Positions 1-5,630 of a stretch of 6,276 nucleotides of DNA are shown here, piece by piece. Position 1 is the stretch's first letter. Each line of letters opens with the position of its first letter. The DNA is taken from NCBI GenBank assembly GCA_946886245.1, contig CAMPIF010000271.1, positions 1 through 6,276 of the forward strand. The letters run 5' to 3'. The notes beneath the pieces are model-generated. The model had not been told where the DNA came from. It worked only from the letters and a program-made list of their open reading frames with translations, and did no database searches. The DNA comes from Ectopseudomonas composti (GTDB taxonomy: Bacteria > Pseudomonadota > Gammaproteobacteria > Pseudomonadales > Pseudomonadaceae). The translations under genes were made by a program, and so were the position numbers.

Positions 1-457
1 GCAGGCGTGCAGCCGCCTGCCAGTTGGCAGCGGTGCCGGTGAGCCGGGGCGCGGTACTTGCTTCACCGCTACGCAGTTGTTCGCGCAACTGCTGACCGAA
101 GTGCCGCAGCGCATGCAGGCGCAGGCTCCAGGCGTCGCCGCAGTGCTGAGGCGAATCCTGATCCAGATACCGAGCTGCCAGACTGGAGGCGCGATAGTGC
201 CAGTCGGATTCAGCTTCATCAGCCTTCTGTCGTTCCAGCAGGCGCATGCTCCAGAGCATATCCAGCAGATAGGCGGTGTTCCCCGCGTGCAGGTGCAGGC
301 GGCTGGCCACGACGCAGGCCGGCAGAGGCTCGGCCAGCAGGTTGAACAGCTTCAGCTCCAGTGCCACGCGCATGACATCAGCCTGGACCGAGGCCAGGCT
401 CAGATCCCAATAAGGTTGCAACGGATGGCTGACAGGCGCCTTGAAAAGCAGCGTCAT
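1..457 (-). CDS. SAM-dependent methyltransferase, N-terminal part (O-methyltransferase-like), cut by window edge
   Basis: An open frame runs from the ATG at 457 to the window edge without a stop (152 codons seen). The protein begins MTLLFKAPVSHPLQPYW. Residues about 20-75 (ASVQADVMRVALELKLFNLL, then VVASRLHLHAGNTAYLLDML and MRLLER) have the shape of the winged-helix dimerisation domain that precedes the catalytic domain in acetylserotonin/hydroxyneurosporene-type small-molecule O-methyltransferases. WHYRASSLAARYL (86-98) fits the small wing and linker. The SAM-binding Rossmann part, including the glycine-rich motif I, would lie left of base 1 and is not visible, so methyl transfer is inferred from the N-terminal domain alone. 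The ATG overlaps the stop of the upstream receptor gene in an ATGA junction, implying coupled translation and shared iron-type regulation. The substrate is unknown; a siderophore or metallophore, or a metabolite derived from it, is the contextual guess. Codon usage matches the neighbours. Confidence 0.72.
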   Translation of the reverse strand, partial: MTLLFKAPVSHPLQPYWDLSLASVQADVMRVALELKLFNLLAEPLPACVVASRLHLHAGNTAYLLDMLWSMRLLERQKADEAESDWHYRASSLAARYLDQDSPQHCGDAWSLRLHALRHFGQQLREQLRSGEASTAPRLTGTAANWQAAARL

Positions 458-2442
458 AGTAAATAACTCAGGCGCAGGCCGATCTCGCGTGGCGCGCTGT
501 AGGCCCGCGCCATGCCGTTGAGGAAACCGACCGCGTCATAGCGTTTGTCGGTGGCGTTATCCACATAGGCGGACACGCCGATCTGGTCGAAGCGGTAGCC
601 GGCGTTCAGGTCGAGCAGGGCATGGCCCGTGCGGCTGTAACGGTTGGCGGAGTCGAGATAGGTGCGTCCCACGGCACTCAGCCCGGCCTCGGCGAACCAG
701 CCGCTGGCGGTGTCGTAGCTCAGGCCCAGGTAGCCAGTGAGGTCGGGGGCGAAGGGCGCATGGTTGCCTTGGTAGCGGGCATTGCCATTCTGGAACTGCC
801 TGAAGCGCGTGCGGTTCACGCCGAGTGAGGTCTGCACACGCCAATGCTCACTGAGCAGGTAGTTGGCCTCCAGCTCCAGACCGCTGGCGCGCGCCTTGGC
901 GGCGTTGCTGATGTAGACCACGCCGGGCTGCACGATCTGTTGCACCTGCATGTCACTGATAGCCATCCAGTAGACGGCTGCCGAGTACTGCAGACGCTGC
1001 TGCGCTGCCCAGCCCTTGATGCCGAACTCGTAGGCGTCTACCTGCTCCGGGTCGTAACCCGGATAGTCGGCTGAGGCGGCGAAGGCGTTGAAACCACCGG
1101 CGCGGTATCCCTCGGCGTAGCTGGCGTAGACCTGGGTGTCGTCAGTCAGGGCGTAGTTCAGTGCCAGCTTCGGCGTGAAACGCTGCCACTGGTCACTGCG
1201 CTTGCCGGCATTGCCGGGGGACAGGCTGACCTTGTCCCGCTCGATGCGCGCGCCGAGGGTCAGCGTCCAGCGCTCGGCCAGTGGCTGTGTCCACTGGCCG
1301 AACAGGGCGTTGGAGTTGCCAGTCAGATCCACCTCGGTGCGGGTCAGTGCCAGAGGCAGTTTCTGCCGGAAATCCAGCGAATGATCGCTGCGCTCGGCGT
1401 AGAGTCCGAGCAGCCAGTGGCTGTCGGCCCATTCACCTTCCAGGCGCAGTTCCTGAGACAGGGTGTTCAGGTGGTAGTCGCGCTCCACGTGCAGCCTGTC
1501 GAGTGGAAGGAAATCGGTGTCCTGGCGCACGCGGTCATAGAAGTCGTTGCGCGCCGTGATCGAGCGCAGTTGCAGGCCGGACTCCAGCTCATGCGTCACA
1601 TCCAGCGACAGGCTGCGACCGCTGGAGTGATTCCAGCTCGACGTGCCGGAGCGCACCTCGCGGTGCGAGGAGGTGGCCGGTCCCCATTGCGAACCGCCGT
1701 CGCGGTAGTCCTGACGGCTGTAGCGCAGTGTGGCGCTGGTCGCGGCAGCGGGTGTCCAGCGCAGTACGGCGCGGCCGTTGTGCCGTTCGCGCGCGTCCTC
1801 CTTGCCGCCCCGGTAGGTGTTGTCGATGAACCCATCCTGTTCCAGCCACTCGCCGGCGAGGCCGCCGTAGAGGGTGTCGGCCACCAGCGCCTGGCTCAGG
1901 TCGAAGCGCAGCGAGCGCTTGTTGCGGCTGCCCAGAGTGGTGTCGAGCAGTGCGTAAGGTTCGTCGCCGGGCTGGCGGGTATGGATACTCATCACGCCGG
2001 CTTCGGCATTGCGCCCGTACAGGGTCGATTGCGGCCCGCGCAGGATTTCTACCCGCTCTACCCCCAGCAGGTTGTGATCGAAGCCCTGTCCCATCAGGGT
2101 CGGCACGCCATCGACCAGCATCAGCATCGAGGATGAAAATGCCGTGGCGCTGGAGGTCAGGCCGCGCACTACCGGCACGTTGGTGCCGGACTGGCCGAAG
2201 GGTTGAAAGACGAAGTTCGGCGTGCGCCGCGCCAGTGTCTGCAAGTCATTGACCCCAGCATCGCGCAGGTCGTCGCCGTGCATGACCGACAAACTGGCCG
2301 GTACTTCCTCCTGCGGCTGTGCGATCTTGTTGGCTGTGACGGTCATCGTTGGCAATTGCTGCTGTACCGACGAGAGCGCCAGCGCCGGCATGAACATGCC
2401 GACCAGCACGCCAACCTTCAGGCAGATACTGTTCTTGCTCAT
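454..2442 (-). CDS. TonB-dependent outer-membrane receptor, FyuA-like (siderophore type)
   Basis: This 662-residue protein is predicted to import a ferric chelate across the outer membrane using TonB-ExbB-ExbD energy. The ATG at 2442 was chosen because a full GGAGGTGA Shine-Dalgarno lies just before it (2444-2451) and a signal peptide follows: MSKNS, then a hydrophobic stretch to PALA, with likely cleavage near residue 22. The frame stays open upstream to 2649, but that extension would translate the regulatory region. PTMTVTAN (31-38) is the TonB box. The plug spans about 44-158, with VVRGLTSS, LMLVDGVPTL and the typical VERVEILRGPQSTLYGRNA (128-146). The rest is a 22-strand-type barrel with alternating aromatic segments, ending VDNATDKRYDAVGFLNGMA and LRLSYLL. 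From memory, plug and C-terminal motifs resemble FyuA (VDGVPQL, LLRGPQGTLYGK, YMNG), so a yersiniabactin- or pyochelin-like ligand is possible but unproven. The final residue is Leu rather than the usual Phe. The gene is followed by a coupled methyltransferase and faces an AraC regulator. Confidence 0.93.
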   Translation of the reverse strand: MSKNSICLKVGVLVGMFMPALALSSVQQQLPTMTVTANKIAQPQEEVPASLSVMHGDDLRDAGVNDLQTLARRTPNFVFQPFGQSGTNVPVVRGLTSSATAFSSSMLMLVDGVPTLMGQGFDHNLLGVERVEILRGPQSTLYGRNAEAGVMSIHTRQPGDEPYALLDTTLGSRNKRSLRFDLSQALVADTLYGGLAGEWLEQDGFIDNTYRGGKEDARERHNGRAVLRWTPAAATSATLRYSRQDYRDGGSQWGPATSSHREVRSGTSSWNHSSGRSLSLDVTHELESGLQLRSITARNDFYDRVRQDTDFLPLDRLHVERDYHLNTLSQELRLEGEWADSHWLLGLYAERSDHSLDFRQKLPLALTRTEVDLTGNSNALFGQWTQPLAERWTLTLGARIERDKVSLSPGNAGKRSDQWQRFTPKLALNYALTDDTQVYASYAEGYRAGGFNAFAASADYPGYDPEQVDAYEFGIKGWAAQQRLQYSAAVYWMAISDMQVQQIVQPGVVYISNAAKARASGLELEANYLLSEHWRVQTSLGVNRTRFRQFQNGNARYQGNHAPFAPDLTGYLGLSYDTASGWFAEAGLSAVGRTYLDSANRYSRTGHALLDLNAGYRFDQIGVSAYVDNATDKRYDAVGFLNGMARAYSAPREIGLRLSYLL

Positions 2443-2443
2443 C

Positions 2444-2451
2444 TCACCTCC
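2444..2451 (-). promoter_or_regulatory. Ribosome binding site of the TonB-dependent receptor gene
   Basis: On the minus strand GGAGGTGA sits one base before the ATG at 2442 and is complementary to the 16S rRNA 3' end over eight bases. It decides the start of the receptor gene: the longer in-frame start at 2649 has no such signal and would run back through the Fur box and into the divergent regulator gene. Confidence 0.8.
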
Positions 2452-2539
2452 GAGCGATACGCATGACAGGCGCCACCACAGACGCGCTGACAAACCATAT
2501 GCCTGCCACAGGAACAGGCGTTGGATGTAGCTCGGATGA

Positions 2540-2551
2540 TATTTGCAAATA
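2540..2551. promoter_or_regulatory. 12-bp perfect palindrome TATTTGCAAATA, possible regulator site
   Basis: TATTTGCAAATA is identical to its own reverse complement and overlaps the adjacent Fur box by two bases. It is also the inner part of a wider element in which ATGATA (2536-2541) is inverted as TATCAT (2560-2565) with 18 bases between. Its position midway between divergent promoters suits an operator, either for the neighbouring AraC-type protein or as an AT-rich extension of the Fur site. Which protein binds is not shown by the sequence; AraC proteins more often use direct repeats. Confidence 0.4.
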
Positions 2552-2564
2552 ATAATGAGTATCA
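2550..2564. promoter_or_regulatory. Fur box between the divergent receptor and AraC genes
   Basis: The plus strand reads TAATAATGAGTATCA (minus strand TGATACTCATTATTA). Against the 7-1-7 Fur consensus TGATAATCATTATCA the minus strand matches 13 of 15 bases. The site lies 108 bp before the receptor start and 55 bp before the regulator start, in the most AT-rich stretch of the window, where both promoters must sit. Fe-Fur would therefore be expected to repress the receptor-methyltransferase operon and probably the regulator. Possible -10 hexamers (TATCAT on each strand, at 2560-2565 plus and 2536-2541 minus) flank or overlap it, but neither has a good -35, consistent with activator-dependent promoters. 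Confidence 0.72.
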
Positions 2565-2618
2565 TGAAGCTTTGTATGAAATCAGGATTTCCCCGTATCC
2601 GAACTGGAGGAAGGCCCC

Positions 2619-3620
2619 ATGGCTGCCATGCAACGGATAACTCAGCCACATCGTCTGGCGATGAGCCAGGCGCGCCTGATCCGCCGTGAACCCTCTGGTT
2701 GGGAGCGCCAGCAACTTCCCGAGGAACTGGGCGACTGCTATTCCGAGCGTTTCGTTCTGGAAAAGGATCTGCTGCTGGTTCGTTCGCGCTATCACCCGAT
2801 CCGTGATCTGATCGAGGAGACCATAAACCCCCACGACCGCCCGATATTGGTGATTACCCTCGGCTTGCAGGGACAGTCCGGTTACAAGGCGCGCAATGGC
2901 GATTCCTTGTCTTTTTGTGCCGGTTTCACCACGGTGACGGCGTTCCATGGCAGCCAGGGCGAACGCTGCTATCAGGCTGGCTGCACGGTGTCGCAGCTGC
3001 GCCTGCTGGTGGGGGAGAACACCCTGGGACGCTATCTGGGCGCCGAGCGCGCGCGGGCCTTGCTCGGTACAGGGCACATCCGTCAGCTAGCCTTTCGCAA
3101 GACTTCCGGGGCCAGCAGCGCCCATGCCGTGGCGCTGCTTCGCTATCTCAACGACCCACAGCACATCGCTGCGCTGGACATGCACATTCACAGCCTCAGT
3201 CTGCTTGCCGAGCAGCTCAATCTGCTCAGCCCGGCGACACCTGCGTCGTTGCAGTTCAGCACTCAGGACATCGAAAAACTCGACCATGCCCATGACCTGA
3301 TGATCGAGCAGATCGACCAGCCGCTGACCATCGCCTATCTCTGTGCGGCGGTGGGGCTGAACGAATTCAAGCTCAAGGAAGGATTTCATTACCGATTCAA
3401 GACCACACCGCATCGCATGCTGCACGAAATGCGCATGCGCAAGGCATACGTCCTCCTGGAAAGCGGCCATCAGGTGGCTCAGGTGGCGTATCGGGTGGGG
3501 TATCGCTATCCGAACAACTTCAGTGTGGCGTTTTCCGCGTTCTTCGGGCAGGCGCCGAAGTCGGTGTTCGGTGCGCATCGGCGCAAGCAGGACGCCGAGG
3601 GCAAGGCAGGTGCACATTAG
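2619..3620 (+). CDS. AraC-family transcriptional regulator (PchR/YbtA-like)
   Basis: This is a 333-residue cytoplasmic regulator. The ATG at 2619 has GGAGG at 2606-2610 with good spacing; ATG 2628 (MQRITQPH) is a possible alternative. Residues about 20-200 form a poorly conserved sensor region. The C-terminal AraC/XylS DNA-binding domain covers about 216-318, with a first helix-turn-helix at TIAYLCAAVGLNEFKLKEGF (237-256) and a second around HQVAQVAYRVGYRYPNNFSVAF (284-305), followed by the family signature FFGQAPKSVF. FKLKEGFHYRF and the length of about 330 match the siderophore-responsive branch (PchR, YbtA, AlcR), in which the regulator senses the imported ferric siderophore and activates the receptor gene. 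Divergence from a TonB receptor across a Fur box supports that role. The ligand is unknown. The C-terminal tail (RRKQDAEGKAGAH) is polar and probably disordered. Confidence 0.92.
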   Translation: MAAMQRITQPHRLAMSQARLIRREPSGWERQQLPEELGDCYSERFVLEKDLLLVRSRYHPIRDLIEETINPHDRPILVITLGLQGQSGYKARNGDSLSFCAGFTTVTAFHGSQGERCYQAGCTVSQLRLLVGENTLGRYLGAERARALLGTGHIRQLAFRKTSGASSAHAVALLRYLNDPQHIAALDMHIHSLSLLAEQLNLLSPATPASLQFSTQDIEKLDHAHDLMIEQIDQPLTIAYLCAAVGLNEFKLKEGFHYRFKTTPHRMLHEMRMRKAYVLLESGHQVAQVAYRVGYRYPNNFSVAFSAFFGQAPKSVFGAHRRKQDAEGKAGAH

Positions 3621-3645
3621 GTGCGTCCGCGCTGATCAGGAAAGG

Positions 3646-3675
3646 ATGCCGCAGTCTCGTTGCAAACCGCGGCAT
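3646..3675. terminator. Weak stem-loop between convergent genes, possible terminator
   Basis: ATGCCGC (3646-3652) is inverted as GCGGCAT (3669-3675), a perfect 7-bp GC-rich stem with a 16-base loop. It lies in the 84-bp gap between the convergent ends of the AraC gene and the ureidoglycine aminohydrolase gene. There is no proper T-run; reading from the minus-strand gene, CCTTTCCT follows the stem. It may act as a modest bidirectional terminator or mRNA 3' end. The rest of the gap shows nothing recognisable. Confidence 0.35.
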
Positions 3676-3704
3676 GCCGGTGTTGCCGTTGCGCCAGCCT
3701 GGGC

Positions 3705-4547
3705 TCAGCGCTTCAGGCCGCCCAGGGTCAGCGGCATCTGACGGTTCACATCCTTGTACAGCAGGTAGCGGAAGCGGCTCGGGCCGCCGGCGTAGCAGGC
3801 CTGCGGGCAGAAGGCGCGCAGCCACATGAAGTCGCCGGCTTCCACTTCGACCCAGTCCTGGTTCAGGCGATACACCGCCTTGCCTTCGAGCACGTACAGG
3901 CCGTGTTCCATGACGTGGGTTTCGGCGAAGGGGATCACGCCACCCGGCTCGAAGTTGACGATGTTGACGTGCATGTCATGGCGCATGTCGCTGATCTCGA
4001 CGAAGCGCGTGGTGCTCCAGCGGCCTTCGGTGCCCGGCATGACGATCGGTTCGATGTCCTGTTCGTTGGTGACGAAGGCTTCCGGGTAAGGCACGCCTTC
4101 GACCGGCTGATAAGCCTTGCGCAGCCAGTGGAAGCGCACGGCTTCACTGCTGTTGTTGCGCAGCGACCAATCGCTCTGCGGCGGGATGAAGGCGTAGCTG
4201 CCCGGACGCATGGCGTGCTGGGTGCCATTGAGGGTCAGGCTGAATTCGCCTTCGACGACGAAGATCACGCCTTCGGCAGTGGCGTCCAGCTCGGGCTTGT
4301 TGCTGCCGCCGTTCGGGCCGACCTCGACGATGTACTGCGAGAAGGTCTCGGCGAAACCGGTCAGCGGGCGGGCGATGACCCACATGCGCATGTTGTCCCA
4401 GAACGGCAGGTGGCTGGTGACGATGTCACGCATCACGCCTTTGGGGATCACGGCGTAGGCTTCGGTGAACATGGCGCGGTCTGTCAGCAGTTGATCCTGA
4501 CCTGGGTGACCGCCATGCGGTGCGTAGTAGTAGGGCGATTTGCTCAT
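3705..4547 (-). CDS. allE: (S)-ureidoglycine aminohydrolase, bicupin
   Basis: This 280-residue soluble enzyme releases ammonia from (S)-ureidoglycine, the allantoicase/allantoate amidohydrolase product, to give (S)-ureidoglycolate in purine (allantoin) catabolism. It has two cupin domains. The N-terminal one covers about 65-145 (EGVIFVVEGEFSLTLNG, RPGSYAFIPPQSDW) and lacks a clear metal triad. The C-terminal one covers about 190-270 (ISDMRHDMHVNIVNFEPGG, AETHVMEHGLYVLEG, GDFMWLRAFCPQACYAGG). E209, H211, H215 and Q249 correspond to the Glu-His-His-Gln Mn site of characterised UGlyAH enzymes, and YKDVNR near the end matches E. coli YlbA (AllE). The start at 4547 (MSKSPYYYAPHGGHPGQDQL) has a GAGG about ten bases upstream; a longer frame to 4616 would run through the leader hairpin. 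A LysR-type regulator is divergent and is the likely controller. No other ureide-pathway gene is inside the window. Codon usage matches the neighbours. Confidence 0.92.
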   Translation of the reverse strand: MSKSPYYYAPHGGHPGQDQLLTDRAMFTEAYAVIPKGVMRDIVTSHLPFWDNMRMWVIARPLTGFAETFSQYIVEVGPNGGSNKPELDATAEGVIFVVEGEFSLTLNGTQHAMRPGSYAFIPPQSDWSLRNNSSEAVRFHWLRKAYQPVEGVPYPEAFVTNEQDIEPIVMPGTEGRWSTTRFVEISDMRHDMHVNIVNFEPGGVIPFAETHVMEHGLYVLEGKAVYRLNQDWVEVEAGDFMWLRAFCPQACYAGGPSRFRYLLYKDVNRQMPLTLGGLKR

Positions 4548-4690
4548 CGAGAGATTGCCTCGGCGGGTGAATGGCGCGGGGTTCGATCCCCGAGCGGGAA
4601 ATTGGCTCCCAAGCACTATAGGAAGTCGCGGCTGGATTCGGAAATTAAATAGTAGAATGCCTGTCAGTGGCTTTCATGATGGGTGGCGAC
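4548..4690. promoter_or_regulatory. Divergent promoter region between allE and the LysR gene
   Basis: This 143-bp spacer must carry both promoters. For allE (minus strand) a plausible -10 TATAGT lies at 4615-4620, with a poor -35 TTCCGA at 4638-4643 and 17 bp between, as expected for an activated promoter. ATTC (4636-4639) and GAAT (4655-4658) form an inverted repeat with a 15-base AT-rich centre that overlaps that -35. This is a candidate LysR-type site, although it is not a classic T-N11-A with long arms. TAGAAT (4653-4658) could serve as -10 for the LysR gene but has no recognisable -35. These promoter assignments are by eye only. Confidence 0.4.
4577..4592 (-). promoter_or_regulatory. GC-rich hairpin in the allE leader
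   Basis: CGGGG (4577-4581) and CCCCG (4588-4592) form a perfect 5-bp stem around a six-base loop. The element would lie in the 5' untranslated part of the allE mRNA, 30 to 45 bases before the start codon and outside the likely ribosome binding site. On the plus strand the GGGGTTCGATCCCC core recalls a tRNA T-arm, but the loop is one base short and no other tRNA parts surround it. It may affect leader stability or overlap an operator. Confidence 0.35.
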
Positions 4691-5545
4691 ATGCTCGATC
4701 CCGTGCTGTTACGCAGTTTTCTCGCCGTGGTGCAGACCGGTGGTTTCACCCGTGCGGCTGCCAGTCTGCACCTGACGCAATCGACTGTCAGCCAGCAGGT
4801 ACGGCGCCTGGAGGAACAGCTCGGTGCGGAGCTGCTCGACCGCAGTGGTCGCTACGTGGTGACCACCACCGAGGGCGAGCGCCTGCTCGGGTACGCCAAT
4901 CGCATCGTCGCATTGATGGACGAAGCGATGCTGGCGCTGGGGCAAAGTGCGGTGGAAGGCGAAGTGCGCCTCGGCGTACCGGACGACTTCGCTGCCAACA
5001 GTCTGACGCCTTATCTGGCGGATTTCGCCGACGCGCACCCGGGTATTCGTCTGGAGATCACCAGCGGCCTGAGTCATGACGTGTGGCGCGCGTTCAATGC
5101 GGGTGAGCTGGATCTGGCGCTGATCAAGCAGCGCGCCGGTAGCGCCAAGGGCCTGGCCAGTTGGGCCGAACCACTGGCCTGGCTCGACAGCCGAGCGCGC
5201 CCGGTGCTGGCGCGCAATCCGGTACCGCTGGCGGTGTTCCCGCCCAATGGCCTGTACCGTCTGGAGATGACTCACGCGCTGGACGCCATGGGCAAGTCCT
5301 GGCGCATTGCCTATGTCAGCAGCAGCCTGCCCGGCGTCAGCGCTGCGGCCGAAGGTGGGCTGGGCCTGACGCTGTTGCCGCGCCGCTTGATCACTGCCGC
5401 GCACCGCGAACTGGACGAGGCCGAAGGTTTCGCCCCGGTGGCGCCGGTGGAAGTGGCCCTGCATGCGCGCAACCAGCTACCCGGTTACGCGCGGGAGTTG
5501 GCGGCGGCGTTGATCGAGGCCTGCGAAGGGATCATGAGCCAGTAG
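4691..5545 (+). CDS. LysR-family transcriptional regulator
   Basis: This is a 284-residue cytoplasmic DNA-binding protein. The N-terminal winged helix-turn-helix (about 4-62) is typical: LLRSFLAVVQTGGFTRAAAS, then LHLTQSTVSQQVRRLEEQLG, then ELLDRSGRYVVTTTEGERLL. It is followed by a linker helix and a periplasmic-binding-protein-like effector domain starting at GEVRLGVPDDF (90-100). AAEGGLGLTLLPRRLI (219-234) is the usual 'G-G-G-hydrophobic-P' segment late in that domain. The start MLDPVLLRSF at 4691 aligns with the family; GGGTGG just upstream is a weak and close ribosome site. In-frame starts at 4667 (GTG), 4676 and 4679 are possible and would add up to eight residues. The gene is divergent from allE, so a ureide or purine-derived effector and allE as target are inferred. 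The effector domain does not reveal the ligand. The gene ends convergent with the HAD phosphatase gene. Confidence 0.92.
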   Translation: MLDPVLLRSFLAVVQTGGFTRAAASLHLTQSTVSQQVRRLEEQLGAELLDRSGRYVVTTTEGERLLGYANRIVALMDEAMLALGQSAVEGEVRLGVPDDFAANSLTPYLADFADAHPGIRLEITSGLSHDVWRAFNAGELDLALIKQRAGSAKGLASWAEPLAWLDSRARPVLARNPVPLAVFPPNGLYRLEMTHALDAMGKSWRIAYVSSSLPGVSAAAEGGLGLTLLPRRLITAAHRELDEAEGFAPVAPVEVALHARNQLPGYARELAAALIEACEGIMSQ

Positions 5546-5547
5546 GC

Positions 5548-5622
5548 TGTCGCGGGGCCGGGTAGGGTGCGCCGTGCGCACCTGCTTCCTGCCCGCCACG
5601 GCCGGTGCGCGCGGCCGCGACA
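5548..5622. repeat. Nested inverted repeats in convergent spacer (REP-like), possible terminator
   Basis: The 85-bp gap between the convergent LysR and HAD genes is extremely GC-rich. The outer arms TGTCGCGG (5548-5555) and CCGCGACA (5615-5622) are perfect reverse complements. Inside them, GGTGCGC (5566-5572) and GCGCACC (5576-5582) form a tight 7-bp hairpin with a CGT loop, preceded by GTAG. An 8-bp palindrome GCGGCCGC lies at 5611-5618. The core of form GTAGGGTGCGC...GCGCACC resembles short extragenic palindromes scattered in Pseudomonas and other proteobacterial genomes. There is no T-run, so intrinsic termination is uncertain, though such structures often protect mRNA 3' ends. Confidence 0.5.
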
Positions 5623-5630
5623 TCCTGCGC

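Noticed and set aside
1381..2136. Plus-strand open frame (251 codons) inside the receptor gene
   Set aside because: It lies antisense to conserved plug and barrel segments of the TonB receptor, has no ribosome site, and looks like a compositional shadow.
2501..2519. Small hairpin GCCTG/CAGGC in the receptor leader
   Set aside because: A five-base stem with a nine-base loop is expected by chance at this GC content, and it matches no known riboswitch or thermometer pattern.
2443..2649. N-terminal extension of the receptor to an ATG at 2649
   Set aside because: It would place 69 residues before a good signal peptide, translate the Fur box, and overlap the divergent gene. The ATG at 2442 has a near-perfect Shine-Dalgarno.
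2562..3617. Minus-strand open frames opposite the AraC gene (2562-3077 and 3087-3617)
   Set aside because: They are shadows of the AraC coding sequence, without start signals. The first would also read into the Fur box.
4571..4600. tRNA T-arm-like sequence (GGGGTTCGATCCCC), possible tRNA remnant or phage attachment site
   Set aside because: The stem-loop has a six- rather than seven-base loop, or only three pairs if the loop is set to seven. No anticodon or acceptor arms and no integrase are nearby.
3660..4652. Long plus-strand open frame (330 codons) opposite allE
   Set aside because: It is antisense to a clear bicupin enzyme with intact metal ligands. Its translation is rich in Ala, Val, His and Asp without family motifs, a typical shadow of a GC-biased gene.
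4709..5464. Minus-strand open frame (251 codons) opposite the LysR gene
   Set aside because: It is antisense to the recognisable helix-turn-helix and effector domain. The translation is Gln/Arg/His-rich with no domain.
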